A program made the position numbers and the translations under genes. This document shows, one piece after another, positions 1 through 13,098 of a DNA stretch of 64,000 nt. This DNA comes from Raphanus sativus (taxonomy: Eukaryota; Streptophyta; Magnoliopsida; Brassicales; Brassicaceae). The notes below the pieces were generated by a model. It was not told the origin of the DNA and searched no databases. It was given only the letters and a program-made list of their open reading frames with translations. Within the stretch, counting starts at the first letter, position 1; each line of letters opens with the position of its first letter. The stretch lies in assembly GCF_000801105.2 (NCBI RefSeq), contig NC_079512.1, forward strand, positions 30,645,848 through 30,709,847, in the 5' to 3' direction.

Positions 1-826
1 ACATGAACCAAGTGGACAGCAAGAAACAGTTTCAGCTCGACTTGAGTAAGATTATGAGCGGTGAAGATTTACGGACAACCTTGATGATAAAGAACATCCC
101 TAATAAGTAAAGAGTTTCTTGTCTGAATTTGGCTATGCATCGATCAGGATCTGAAAGAACTGTTCCTTTTGCTTGTTCTCAGGTACACCAGGAAGATGCT
201 GTTAGCTGCCGTTGACGAGACAAACAGAGGAACTTATGATTTTCTGTATCTGCCTATTGATTTCAAGGTAAAGACCACCTTTGTTTTTTCGTGTTGAGTC
301 TATATCATCATGTGATTAACTTTTCTTGTGTGCAGAATAAATGCAATGTGGGTTATGCATTTATCAATATGGTGTCTCCTACTTTCATCGTTGCATTGTA
401 CGAGGTACAAAACTAGATTTGAATGTTTTGAGTATTGTTTCATAGAGACTGAAAAAAATGGGGATGAGTCCTTATGCTTGTGATATGTTTTATAGGCCTT
501 TGATGGGAAAAAATGGGATAAGTTCAACAGCGAGAAAGTTGCTTCCTTGGCTTATGCCCGGATCCAAGGCAAAACTGCACTCATGGCTCACTTCCAGAAC
601 TCAAGCTTGATGAATGAAGACAGGCGTTGCCACCCTATTGTCTTTGATGGAACAGAGTCTAGCTATCCGGTAAGCATTCTTTTCCAACAAAGACATGACC
701 CTGCAATGACTTTCTTTTTTCCTATCTAAAATTATGTCTTTAACTGATGACTCATATATATCTATATCTGACTAGTTTATCATGGACCTGGAGCATTCAC
801 AGGACCAAAGCACACACCGAAGCTGA
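1..826 (+). CDS. AML3: Mei2-like RNA-binding protein, C-terminal part (AML3-like), truncated by the window edge
   Basis: Partial gene: only the last five exons are inside the window (<1-106, 183-267, 336-404, 496-669, 776-826; first full codon at base 3). All introns are GT-AG and the reading frame stays open across every junction to the TGA at 824-826. The protein contains the C-terminal RNA-recognition motif characteristic of Mei2-like proteins, seen as TTLMIKNIPNKYTRKML, TYDFLYLPIDF and NVGYAFINM. Mei2-like proteins bind RNA and act in meiosis and vegetative growth in plants. The symbol AML3 rests on its position: in Arabidopsis, AML3 lies beside PHYE, as here. AML paralogues share this domain closely, so the paralogue number is less certain than the family. 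It converges on PHYE with only 290 bases between the two stop codons. Confidence 0.9.
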
Positions 827-1116
827 CACACACACCCTTTATTGCCTCTAGTTCAAACGTAAATATTCAGTTTCTAGGATGAAGTGATGATGATGATAAT
901 GATAATCAGTCAACTTACTGTAAATTGATGGTTATGGTTTGGATTTTTTCTTGGTTTGCTTAATCATGTACATAAGAATGACTAAGAATGATACATCTTA
1001 TTGATAATAAAATAGTGGAAACTTTGTTTTGAATGACAACACATTCAGACCATAAAAGGAGCAAAAAATTCATCAAATTTTATTATATATATATGCCTTT
1101 GTAACTCAGAGTCTCT

Positions 1117-4100
1117 CTACTGTATACTTGAACCAGCCTCTGTTCCTCTGGTCTCAACACCTAACCTTGTCTTGACCTGAAGATCCACTTGAAAGAAACA
1201 ACGTTCGTCTTCTCTGACATAACTCACACGACCATTCATCTGCTCCAGCAGTTTCCGTGAAAGCTTTAGTCCTAACCCATCAGGCGTGACCCATCCATCT
1301 CTAGTCTCAAACATATCACTTAGCATCTCTGAAGGAAGTCCTTTTCCAGGATGTATCATCCTACACATCCAGACAACATCAAACTCTTTACGTTACTCGA
1401 AAAATCTGCAAAACAGCTGCATTGTTTTTGTGAAAATGGATATATACCTGAACTGTAGATGGATATAGGGATTATTGTTGTGTGCAAGCTTGTGGCTTGA
1501 TGAGATCTTGATTCCTACCCAACTATCTGGAAACGGGGCATGATTCACAATGTTGCGCAGAAGATCAGCAAGAATGAGCTGAAGCTTTACTCTGTCTCCA
1601 TAGAGAGGCAGAGTTTTAATCTCCTGAGCTACTTCAACCCTGAGTTGTGACTTCCTCTCTCTCAACATAATCATCACTTGGCTAATGATTGTGTCCAAAA
1701 CACTCTCAAGTCGAAACTCCTCTGTTTCCAGTTGCAACTTGCTGATATCATTGACAAAACCATTTCATTTTTCAGACTCCAAATGTAAAAACAACGACAA
1801 TTACTAGATGAAGAAAGAATCAAGATGTAATGTTCTATATACCCTTCCTCAATGCTTTTCAAGTCAGTGTCTTGGATTATTGTTGCAATCTGCTTCTCGC
1901 AAGCATCACTGGTCTCCAGAAACTGCCTTTGGTTCTCTGAAATCTCTGAGGATTCAAGAAGCTTATGTGCAAACCGGATACCGTTAAGAGGGTTCTTGAC
2001 TTCTTGCCTTATGTAAGCCAACTCGTCGAGGCTATGAGAACAGCTACTAGAACTCGATTCTTTATTGATAATCTGCAAGAAGAAGAAACATCCGATGACT
2101 TTCCCTTCAGTGTTTGTACTCTTGTTCGCCGTCAAGGATGCTTCTATGTACCTCCCTTCTTTATTAAAGAACCCAACAAGCGAACTCTCTGGAACATTAT
2201 CACCAGCAATGCCTTGGTACAGAGAGATCAAGAACTTTGTGAGTGCATCTTGGCACTTCACCTTACATAAATCTCCAAAGACTCCACCAGGTAGCATTCT
2301 CCCAATCACCTCGTGCTTTGACCACCCGGTAAGCTTCTCCATGGCTGCGTTCCACTCCGAGCAACAAGCGTTCTCGTCAGATGCGAATATAGGTGGGATC
2401 AAAGGGTTTAAGCTTTGAACAATAGTCTTGTAGTCTCCTTGCAGTCTGATGAACCTATCCGTTATTGCTTTCTCACTAGTCATGTCTTGACCAACGAAGC
2501 AAACACCAACGATCTTTTCCGTATAGTCCCTACTCGTGCAGGAGTTAACAAGAACACACACATCAGAAGAAGAAGAATCCGGAGGAGGATGATGATGACC
2601 AAACTTTCTCAGTTTAAGCATCACGTTTTTCTTCTCTTCACCTTGTAACGCCTTGGACAAGAGACTCTCAAGAGCTCCACGTGATTCCTCTAGAACAATC
2701 TCATCGGCAAGCGACTTCCCCATGGCTTCACTAGCTCCCAACCCCGTCATCTCAGCGGTTTTATTGTTCCAACCATTGATACATCCAGAAGAATCAACAC
2801 CAAAGATAGGCGCGGTCGCGGTTTCGATCACTCTAACCATCTCACACACAAAAGAAGTAAGCTCATTCGCATCTCTCCCCACACCATTATTACCACCAGA
2901 CGACGACAACACAGGCCTAGAGCTTGTAAACGACTCTCTCATTATAACCCTCAGCGAATGAATCGCGTCGATCTCAGAGGTTTCCCAAGGCAAGCTCCTG
3001 CTCTTTGCAACTTCAAGAAACGCTTTAAAAGACGACCTCGGATGCATTCTTCCAGCATCGTCTCTATCCTTGGGATGATGTTTAGCTCCTCCCCATTTGA
3101 TGGCACTTGCAGTGTTGGACCTGAACCAAATCAAGTAATCTTTAGAAGAGATCCCCGCCGCAGCCACGCCACAGACCGCGTCTCCTAGCGAGACAGCACC
3201 AGGGTATCCAGCATCCACCAAACTATCAGTAGTCAAACCCGTCGACTCATCACCGTGATTATTCTCCACCAGCCACTTCACCAGCTCTTTAACCTGCGAC
3301 TCGCTGGGAGTCACACCAACGAGCCAGCACTTCCCCTTGTAACACAAAGCAGCTCCATCGCACTTCACGAGGTCCATGATACCAGGAGACTGCGTCACGA
3401 TAGCAGAGACGGTGTCGCGGAGAAGCATATCGCACAGCAAGGTCTGCGTCTTCATAGCCTTCTTCTCAGCCAACTGCGACGCTATCTGAAGCTCCATCTG
3501 AAGCTGGAGTCCAAACGCCTGCATGAGAAACTCGCAAGCGTACCGCAACGGGAAGGGTACGTACCTAGGAGAACAGTGATGACCCACCACTAACCCCCAG
3601 AGCTTGCTCGAGTTTTTGCTTTTGGTCACTATTGCAAGCACGAGAGATGCAACAGACCCCATATTCGCCATGTACTGAGTATGGCAGCTATGAGGAGCTC
3701 TCAGGGTAGAATTAACCAAACAAAGCGATCTCTTGAGCTCATCGCTCTGAACAACCTTAACCGGAGCCGCATTACAATCACATATCATCCTCACACGGTT
3801 CTGTTTAAACAAGAACCTCGCGGCTTGGGGAATATCAGTCGCGGGGTAATGCAAACCCAAGTAAGGCTCCAGATCAGATCTCCTAATCTCGGAAACAACC
3901 TCACCGTGATCATCTTCGTGAAACTGGTAGACCATCACACGGTCGTAGCCAGTAAGCCTCTGAACATCTTCCACAACGGTGTCACACAAGGCGCCAATGT
4001 CTCCACCCGGAAGCGACTGGAGCCTGGAGATGGCTCTAACGGCTAGCTTCTGAGACTGAACCGCACCGGCAAGAGTCAAAGCCGGGTCAGCTGACTTAGC

Positions 4101-4625
4101 AGGCTCTAAGTCAATCACAATCCCTGAATCAATCCTATGAAGAATAGCGTAGAAGGGCTTCTGGGAGGTTCTGGAGTGAACCAGGACAGGGTTCATCAAC
4201 GAAATCTCGGTAAAGGAAGCAGCTTTAGCCAAGGAAGCTCCCGAGGAAGGAGTAAACAGAGTCCTCGCATCGATACCGATCAGACCCTTGACGTTAAACT
4301 CGGTAGAAGCGAGAGAGAGGCCGAGGAAGTCGATACAGTTGTCGCTAACACCGAGTATCTTAAAACTAGGCTCTTCCACGGCGAGCAAGCAGCCGAAGGG
4401 CTGGACGAGGCCGCCTCTCTGGATGTTGGAGAGGTAAGCGGTGATGTGCTCGTCGGGGACGTTGTTGGGAGGAGAGATCATGGACTTGGAGTAGTCGAAG
4501 GACTTGCCGGAGTAGACAGAGTGGTCGAAGTCGGCGAAGAGGGCGGCGTCGACGGAGTATTGAGCGGTGTTGGACTTTTGTGGTTTCATGTTGCTTGCGG
4601 CTGAGGAAGAGCTCTCGAATCCCAT
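1117..4625 (-). CDS. PHYE: Phytochrome E apoprotein
   Basis: Red/far-red photoreceptor that binds phytochromobilin and moves to the nucleus after photoconversion. Exons on the minus strand are 4625-1843, 1741-1448 and 1360-1117, with introns 1842-1742 and 1447-1361 (both GT-AG). The product is 1106 residues, close to the 1112 I recall for Arabidopsis PHYE. It starts [16 protein letters not shown], the PHYE N-terminus. Domains in order: PAS (about 60-180), GAF (about 205-400) with the chromophore cysteine Cys314 in [13 protein letters not shown] (about 400-570), two PAS repeats (about 610-860) and a histidine-kinase-related module (about 880-1106). That module has [12 protein letters not shown] where a true kinase would carry the phospho-accepting His, as in other plant phytochromes. 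No frameshift is visible, so the gene looks functional. The first 2.78 kb of coding sequence is unbroken. The ATG at 4625 is chosen because it gives the family N-terminus. Confidence 0.96.
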
Positions 4626-7600
4626 TGTTTTGGAGTGTGAGGAGTGAGGACGAAGGGGAAGAAGCTGATTCTTCTTTTATCATTTGCAAGAGAAATAAAA
4701 GTAAGAAACTTTCTTTTGTGTGTACTCTCATATTCTTTCTTTCTTGGCTTGCTTCAATGCTTTTTTTTTTTGCTACTCTTGTTTGCATTCTCTTCCACAC
4801 GTACAGATTGTCAGTGTGACCACCGATAACAACTTTCTTTATTACTTTTTTTTTCTTCCTTCGTAAATAAAGTTTGGTTTGATTCGGTTTACTTTAAATA
4901 TCTATCATTCGAACTATATAGTAAAAAGTATTATATAGATTATAGATGAGTAAATGTCTGGTAACGTAACGTGATGATTATATGGATGAGGATTGTCGGT
5001 TCTATATCAATCAGCATTTATTATGAACATAACCAAACCTGGTGATGATGTGGATGAATAAGAGAGAAGGCAGAGAGTGTGGATGGTATTGTAAATGAAC
5101 TCACGGTGATGGATTCTCTCTAGACTCTTACCAAGTGATGAGTATGAATCTATGATCCAGTTACCACCTTATTTGAATTGGACTTATGAGTTAGGGTCTC
5201 TACACAATGTTGTTTCATGTCTGGGCAGTAGTTTTTTATTTTGTTGCTAGAAAATTTTGTATAAGCTTTTTTTTTCCACACTTCCTCCCTGTTCTTTATG
5301 CCTAGGTTTGCTTGCATCAGAAAACACCTTTTGCTGGGTTTTTTTTTTGCTAGCAGGTTTAAAAGAACATTCAAAATCAACATCACCCAAATTTGAGCTA
5401 AGCTTCACTTGCGATACACATCTAACCTTTACAAAAAACTTTGTTTGATAAAAATTATAATTGGAGGACTTTGGTAATAGTGTTCCAGGACATGTGAGAT
5501 CACAAATATAATGGACTGCCATGTAATTCTAGTGAAACTATTATCTCTTCACAAGCTTGTGATTAATGCTTCTAATGATATAATTGAGTTTGTTAAGAAC
5601 AACACATAAGATATTGGCAGAAACAGTACTGATTCCCCTTAATGATGAACAAAAGAGTAGGTATCAAAAAACCAAAAGATAGTTTGGGTTTTATTATAGA
5701 TTCCTCTAAACTCTTACAAACATGCCAAAAGAACCAAAAAAAAAAAAAAACTATTCGACATTAAACATATGTAACCAAACGTAATCCTTGATTGGTCTTC
5801 TTCCAAATGGAAAAACTAATATCTTATTTACTTTACTAAGGCCATTAAACTTTCAAAATCTATAACACATCATATATGACCTCACCAAATTGAATCCAAG
5901 CAGGTCCGTTAATATTAGTCTTAAACTATAATTCATAATTTCATTAAAAATATACGTTAATATAATTTTAAATTTATCTGGTTATATGGAGACCACAAAA
6001 CAAATAACATGTCATATATGTTCTTTTATATATATATATATATATATATTTAATGGTATAGCCTAAATATTTTTTTGATTTATCTACATTGGAACTGAGT
6101 CACTAATCACTAGTTATATGAATAAAAATCATGAGAGTAAATCTGCATTTGTTATTTTGCAAAAATAGTGCAGATAGACAATAAATAATATATATTTAGA
6201 ATAAATTGTTCTTTTTAACTTGCACAAATAAAATGTAAATACAACACCAAGATTCTAGAAACATCACAATCTCATTATAACACAAAGATATTAACATTTC
6301 ATTAAAGCCAAATGCTAAAATAAGAATTCGATGTAAATCAACAACTCAAAACTATAATAGCTTATACTTTTAATAAAGTAAAATGAAGAAAATAAAACTA
6401 TTGGCTAAGAATTTTTCTACAATGGCTAAAAATGTTTAGCAAACATGCCGTTAGATTAACAAACGATTTTCTATGAGTGATTGAGTTAACTTTACCATTA
6501 AAGAAACTTGTAGGTTATGATACACGTATTAAGAAATTGACATATAAATCATTTGAATTATGTGTATATGACATCAGGAATACAAGTCATGTGTTTATAT
6601 TCTTCCCTGTTAAACTCTTACTTTTCTCAGTTTTCTACACTTTTCATTCCACTCCTTCGTTTCTGATCTTGTTTCCGAAACAAAATTCAATTTTACAATA
6701 AGTTCGTCATTTTAAAGTAGGGAAACCAACACATGCTTTACCATTTTTGGTAAAAAGAATAAAACATACAACAAATGATAGAAGTTGCGGTAACAACAAC
6801 ATAAACCTATTATTTCAATACATGATTAGCATAAGATTGAAAAATCGCTTCCAGTATATGATAAACTACATCAAATCATTATTTTTTAAAAATACCACAA
6901 TCTCATTTACAAACAAAAATGTTAACTTTGCATTCAAACCAAACGAGAAGTAAATCAGTAACTCAAAACTATACCCTCTGTATATTCTTTGAAATTTGAA
7001 AAATAAAACGAAGAAAGAATTATTGACTTTATACAAAGACTTGAAGTGTTTATCAAAGACTCAATTAGCTTAACAAGTGAGCTTTTATGAGTGATTGATT
7101 CAGTGTAATTATTGAAGAATTTTTTGAAAAAGGTGGAAACGACAAGATTCTCATATTAAAAAAACTTGACCACATATTTCAATAAGGAGACTGGCGATGA
7201 CGTTCTTGCTAGATGAATCAACAATCTCTTTGTTCTGACAAATGGTGACATGCAAATTATTGTAAAACATGTTTATATTATATGTATGGGAAATACAAGT
7301 GATGTATTTATATCTTCCTAGGCTCTTTTAAGGATTACAAGTGATATGAACCTAGAAAAACACATGATATGAGCCTAGAAGGACTTAATACATCACTTCA
7401 TTCTTTCTCCATATCATATACACATGTAAAATAATTAGTTGGATACCAAGAATTTGTATTGCTTCCAGAGTCTAATGGATCAGTTTATCAAGTAGTTTTC
7501 AAATGAATAATGAAAAAATACGCAATTTCACAAAAGTAAGAAAAAAACATTTTCCTCTTTTTTGACAACCATTTTCAATGTGTACTAGTTATTTGAATTT

Positions 7601-8292
7601 AATTCGAAAAGTAAAAGAAATTGTTTCACAAATAATCTTTATAAGAGCTTTCAATGGGATAAACAAAATTTACATAATTGAAAAGATTTTATCCTATGCT
7701 TTTTTCTGTATAATATTTTGGTTTGGTGTGTTGGGCTTTAGACTCATAGTAAATGTATCTTCTAACTAGGTCCAGCAACGACATCATTATCCATTCTTCC
7801 CATTATTCGATCACTAAAATTAAAAAAAAAACCCAGATTCTTTCTCTCCACGCGTTAGAATCTAAAACTGAAATCTCAATTATTATTGCAATGGAATCTC
7901 AGACAACAACTGGTACTTCTAAATATGTAAATTACTTTCATCATTATCCAAACATTATATCGAAATCTGAGAAAAAAAAATAAGTAAAGTTATTAAAAAT
8001 ACCTTTAAAAAAGTAAAATAACCTACCAACATATTATTAGTTAAATTAACATTGCTTATCTCCAAAATTAACATTTTCCCATTACAATAGTTTCCCAAAA
8101 ATTTGAATCTTTCCCATTTTTCCCAAAGAGCAAAAGAATAAAAGAGAGAGAAAGCGAGAGCGAGAGACATTCATTAATCGAGAATCACTTGTCTGTTTGT
8201 TTCGTCGAATCGCAAGCTCGAAGAAGGAATCACGAGTCGAAGAAGTTTCGATTTCAGATCTGAATCCGTTAGAGAGAGAGAGAGAGAGAATA
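4626..8292. other. PHYE/DUF1296 divergent intergenic region; expected SSP4b gene not seen
   Basis: About 3.7 kb of AT-rich DNA holding the upstream regions of PHYE (minus) and the DUF1296 gene (plus). I find no convincing gene. It contains a TA microsatellite at about 6031-6050, and a GA run at 8272-8288 in the probable 5' UTR of the DUF1296 gene. Two diverged copies of a roughly 0.65-kb sequence lie in tandem (about 6240-6620 and about 6890-7330); shared anchors include ACAATCTCATT, CAACTCAAAACTATA/TAACTCAAAACTATA, and ATGAGTGATTGA. A short open stretch near 7891 beginning MESQTTTGTSKY has no recognisable family. In Arabidopsis the phosphatase gene SSP4b lies here (from memory); no trace of it was recognised. 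Confidence 0.6.
6240..7330. repeat. Diverged tandem duplication (about 0.65-kb unit)
   Basis: The two halves (about 6240-6620 and 6890-7330) share the same succession of short anchors in the same order: ACAATCTCATT, AACTCAAAACTATA, a K/E-rich-looking A-rich stretch, ATGAGTGATTGA, and TACAAGT(C/G)ATGT(G/A)TTTATAT. Long segments between anchors have diverged, so this is an old duplication of non-coding DNA. Boundaries are approximate. No coding capacity is shared between the copies. Confidence 0.5.
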
Positions 8293-11200
8293 ATGGGCAG
8301 TCGAGGCGGCGGCGTAAGTAACGCGAAGGCGGGTGGTGTTCCAGCGTCGTGTAGGAAGGTGGTTGAGAGTTTGAAAGAGATCGTTAGCTGTTCTGAGTTG
8401 GAGATCTACGCGATGCTTGTCGATTGCGATATGGATCCTGACGAGACCGTTAGTCGTCTTCTTTCTCAAGGTTTGTTTCTTTCTTTCTTTCTTCAAAGCT
8501 TTTAGCTTTTTTTTTGAGTTTGTTTAGTAAAACCAAACCTGTAAAGGGTTTGTTTGTCTTTAAGCTTGGAACAAGTTTTAAGATTTGTTTGTAAGAGAAT
8601 GTCAGAAAAACTTTTATGTTTTGTTTCTTGAAATAGTAATGATTTTAGGGGTTTGGTTACCTGTTTCTGGAAAGAACATTAAAATTCTGTTTTTTTTTTC
8701 CTTCTTCTCTCCTTGTGTGTGTTTTTATATTCTCGGCTTTGAGTTTCTTATAATCTTTTCAGATACTTTTCACGAGGTGAAGAGCAAACGAGACAAGAAG
8801 AAAGAGGTTAGCTATATTGCAGATAGTTTAAAGTCTTATAGTTTTCAGATGATGAGCTCATTTTTTTTTGTCTTATTCTCTCTTTGGTCAGACCAAAGAT
8901 CCAGCAGAGTCTTGGACACGTAGCACACCCAATCGCGGTGCTAGAAGCAGCGGTCATGACGGTTACAACACCACTCGAGGTGGTGGTAACAGATTTAAAT
9001 CCAATGGTAATAGCAAGTTTGCAAATTTTTTATTTTATTTTGCAAGAGCGTCTTCTCTTACTTGTGGTTGATTTAATCTGAACAAAAATGTCTAAGCTTG
9101 TTACTGAATTTTGGTTCAGAGAGGGGAAGTGTTCAAAGTGTACCTGCAAACAGAAGAGAGAATGGAACACGTAACCATTGGGCTGGCTCTTCTTCTTCAA
9201 CACCTGGTGTCCTTGGCCGCCAACCTCCACCCAACAGGTTCTTATGTGTTTTGTTTTTGTTTTTTCATAATCTTTAAATATCAGTTTTTATTTGTGTGTG
9301 TTAGCTTACTGTATGTATCTATCTCCTTTGCTTTTGCAGCGATCCTACTAACGCTGAAGTTAAGAAAGCACAACCAACGGTTTCAAGTGATACAGTTACT
9401 TCCTCTTCGCTGCCAACTCCTCCTGTGTATCAATCCGCTTGGGCCAATGCCAACCCAGGTCAGAGAACAATGGCTGATATTGTGAAAATGGGTAGGCCTC
9501 TTCATCAGAAGAAGAACGTTGTTGCCGTGCCTCCTCGTTCAACAGAGGCTCAAGAGAGTGGAAGCAAAGCTCCGTTGAAGGACGAATGGCCTTCAATTGA
9601 GAAGCGAGATGTTTCTTATCCAACACCTTCTCTCTTGAAACCAGCTGCTGAAGACCAATTCAGCCAGCCTCAACATTTGGATGAGACTCATTTGGATGAT
9701 AAAGAGGTTCCTGAAACAAAAACAAATCCAGTTGCGTCTCCTCCTGATGCAGAACAGGCTCCACCTGCTTCAGTATCCAGCAGACATTTGCGGGACGATG
9801 ACGATGCTAGAGACTCCTCGGTTAATGAAGACGAAAACGACAAAGTGGAGCCACATGCTTTTGAGGAAAATAGAGGTGAGAGTTTAAATCTCTGTTTTAA
9901 TTCTTTCTTCCTCTTTGTCCATGTTCTTGATGTCTGTTTGCTTTTTTTTTTCCACTATGTTCAGGTGAAGATGTTTCTGCATCTGTTGCGACTGGTTTTC
10001 AGCAACTAACCATAGAGAACGAAGAAGACCATGAAACATTAACGAGAGAAGACGAACCTCCGGTGATAATCCCCAGTCACCTACAAGTGCATACCTCAGA
10101 ATGCTCACACTTGATGTTTGGTAGCTTTGGCATGGGGTTAGGATCTGGCCAAGCTAGCAGTGGCTTTAATGATAACTTGGAGGAAACAAAAGAAACAGAA
10201 GATAATTCATCATTCAGACACCCTGAGTCTGACTTCTATGGAGAGGAAGAAGAAGAGGAGCAACTCAAGAATGCTGCTACTGATGAACAAGCATCCTATC
10301 AAATCGATTCAACCGCCAGGAACTACCATGCTTCCTCGGATTCTGAAACAGAAGCAGCAGCGCAACATGAGCCTCCTCTTCAAGAAGATCATCAGTACAA
10401 GTTCTCATCTCCTGCAGATTATGAATTTGAAAACAGCCAACAGTTGAATCCTCCACCAGAAACAAATCCACAAATGCAGAGTCTGGATAACTTCCCCAAC
10501 GTAATGGTAAATATCTATCTCCTTAACAGAAACCCATCACACACAATGATAAGTTCACTCAGAAGATCTAAACCATGTTTTTCTTTTTTTCATAATGTTC
10601 AGCATCAAGGCATTCAAGATGCAAGAGAACCTGATCTCCACTACTCACCATTCCCAACAAAATACAACAGTGCCACTCCCTCTTCACATAGCGGTCCAGC
10701 AATATCCATGGCTGAGGCACTAAGAGCTGCGAGTATTTCTCCACAAAACGCAATGCCCGGTGCGGGAGAACAAGCAGCAGCTCTTGCTCAACACCTTGCC
10801 TTAAACCCATACTCTCATCAGCCTGGGATGCCTTTAGGGCATTATGGTAATCTGATGAGCTATCCATTCATGCCACAGAGTTACAACCCTTACATGCCTT
10901 CAGCTTTCCAGCAAGCGTTTCCGTCTGGTAGCCATCAGTCTATGCTACCGCAATACAAAACTCAAGCTACTGCTCCTCCTGTTCCTCCTCCCTCTGCCTA
11001 TGGTTTTAGTGGTGGCTCCGCGTTGGGTAACAACTTCCCTTTGAACTCCACAAGCGCTCCAAACTCCTACGAAGAGGTTCTGAGCTCGCAGTTTAGGGAC
11101 AGCAATCACTTGGCGTCATCACTTCAACAGCAGGTAAGCCGCTGAACTCGTCTCAGTGTTCTAATCTTGTTGATGTGAGCATCTGAAATCTCACCGCCTC

Positions 11201-11830
11201 ATGTTTTGATGTGAACATCCAAAACTCTGTTCCATTCGGTTTAGTTGGCTGGAGCATTTTATTGATTTTGGTTTTATATTCATTCCTGTCTTTTGATTGT
11301 GGTTTGGTTAGGCTCAGATGGGTTTGGTTTGGTTTGGTTTGTTTTTTGTGAATTAGAATTGAATTTTTGTTTGGCTCAGTTTAGTGTGAAAAAGATGAGT
11401 TCATTTCGGTTTTTGGTTAGGTGATAATAGAAAGATAGTGAGATTCATGTTTGTTCAAGTTTTTTTGTGGCGATCTCTGTTTTGCAACCCTTTAACATAT
11501 AGGGTTCCTTTGTTATGTTTTGAACTGCAGAATGAACACTTAGCAGCATGGCATCAAGGACAACAGTCCAGCTCGCGTGTGGTTCCAGGAAGCGGATATT
11601 ACAGCCTTCCTAGTCATCAGAATCAACAGCCTCCTGGTTTCCGTCAAGCACAACTACTGCAGCAGGCATCTCAACAACAACAACAACAGCATTTTGGAGG
11701 ACATGGCTATGGGAGTCCTTACCATTCACAAGCACTAGATCAGCTCCATCACCAACACCACCAACAACAAAACGCCAGAGATGCTTCTAAACAGACCCCC
11801 CACCAACAGTTATGGCCCAACAACTACTGA
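8293..11830 (+). CDS. DUF1296 / GIP1-like Gln-rich protein
   Basis: Eight exons: 8293-8470, 8763-8806, 8892-9006, 9120-9237, 9340-9875, 9965-10506, 10603-11133, 11531-11830. All junctions are GT-AG and the phases agree, giving 787 residues. The N-terminus (residues about 15-75; SCRKVVESLKEIV, AMLVDCDMDPDETV, LLSQDTFHEVKSKRDKKKE) is the UBA-like DUF1296 domain of plant GBF-interacting protein 1-like proteins. The middle (about 160-400) is acidic and Ser/Pro-rich. The C-terminal half has SAWANANPGQRTMADIVKMG, a Pro/Tyr/Met-rich stretch, and a Gln/His-rich tail (LLQQASQQQQQQHFGGHGYG). Proteins of this family are described as nuclear partners of G-box-binding bZIP factors; the exact role of this member is not known to me. 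The position matches Arabidopsis At4g18150. The ATG at 8293 follows a GA-rich leader and precedes the conserved domain directly. Confidence 0.93.
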
Positions 11831-13098
11831 TCAAGAATCAATCAGTCAAATCTGTCTTCATGCCTTACTTTCTCTTTCTCCTTGCAATGGGGGATGATTC
11901 CGAGGTGTGGGTGTGTGTGTTTGTGTGTGTTTTGGATTGTTGTGGTTTGTGGTAAGGTCTTATGAAGGGTTTAGGTGAGAGAGACCTTCAGTGGCTGGCT
12001 TGTTTAGATGCTAACCAACCTTCTTGTATCACTAGAAACTCTGTTTTTTCCTTACCAATTAACTCATGACTCATCAGTCTTGACTTCCTTTTATTTTATA
12101 AACTTTACTTTAAATATTGTTTTGTCCAAACCGGTTCTGGTTCGGATCGGTTTGTCTCGGCTCCTGGGTCAAAAGCATGGTGTAGAAAAATAAGATTACT
12201 ATACGAAATCCAAAATTGCTACCAAACGGTAACCACATGTGATGAGGCACTAAGTTTTGCAATTGGATAAGTTATGTAATAATATGAACTTTGGTTAGCG
12301 ATGAAGACAGCTAAATCATGTGTTTGTGTTTGGTAATACAGAGATCTGTACTTATCTGCTCTAGAAAACCACGTCATGCGAGATTTTGATAAGAGCGACA
12401 CATCTTGCCGTTTAATCGTTTCTTTAGCTCCGTGAATCGAGACCGAGTCATCTCTCGCATTAAACAAGAAAAAGACGCCTTGCCGTTTTGTCAAACAAAG
12501 CAGTCACTTTTTTATTTGCTCGAGGAGTGTTTAATTCATAGTACTGTAGTATTTAAACCTTACAACTTGACATCCTCCATTTTAAAATTGAACTTTCTCA
12601 TGTACATAAATACAAACAAAGAGTGACATTTTAAATTCACAATACAGCTAATCTATTACAATAATACAAGAAATCAAAACTCGATTTAGATTTAACAAAG
12701 GGTTATTTTGTACAAATAGTTAAAAGAAAGAGTGATTTGCATCAATATACAAGAAATGAAAGTTATTTAGGTGGCATAGAAGAAATCTTTTTAATTAGGT
12801 TTAATGTTTTTCTTAGCCGATTGGAGTTACGGTTTTGTCCAATTCGTATTTGCATCAATATAACTACTGTTGTAATCATTTTGTATTTATATATTATCTG
12901 TATAACAGTATAACCATAAGTCCTGTAATGTAAAATAGTGTATAAATATACAAAGCAAAAGTTCGTCTCATTTTTTTTTGGCAAAAGTTCGTCTCATTTG
13001 TTCACACCGAAACTACAAAGATTCTCTCTTCTCTCTCTCTCTCCCGCATCAACGTTGTTCACAGAAGAGAAGAATTCTCGTTTTCTTGTTCATACTAA
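11831..13098. other. Intergenic, DUF1296 3' region
   Basis: Contains the DUF1296 3' UTR with a GT-rich run near 11907-11930, then AT-rich sequence without a gene I can support. A short direct repeat of GCAAAAGTTCGTCTCATTT occurs at about 12955 and 12981, just before the chimeric locus, and a CT-rich run lies at about 13025-13044. Confidence 0.5.

Noticed and set aside
2065..4604. Several plus-strand open frames of 76-155 codons
   Set aside because: They lie antisense to PHYE exon 1 and have no family features; the GC-rich coding strand creates them.
4366..4800. 144-codon minus-strand frame overlapping the PHYE start
   Set aside because: Arg/Leu-rich translation of the PHYE first exon in the wrong frame.
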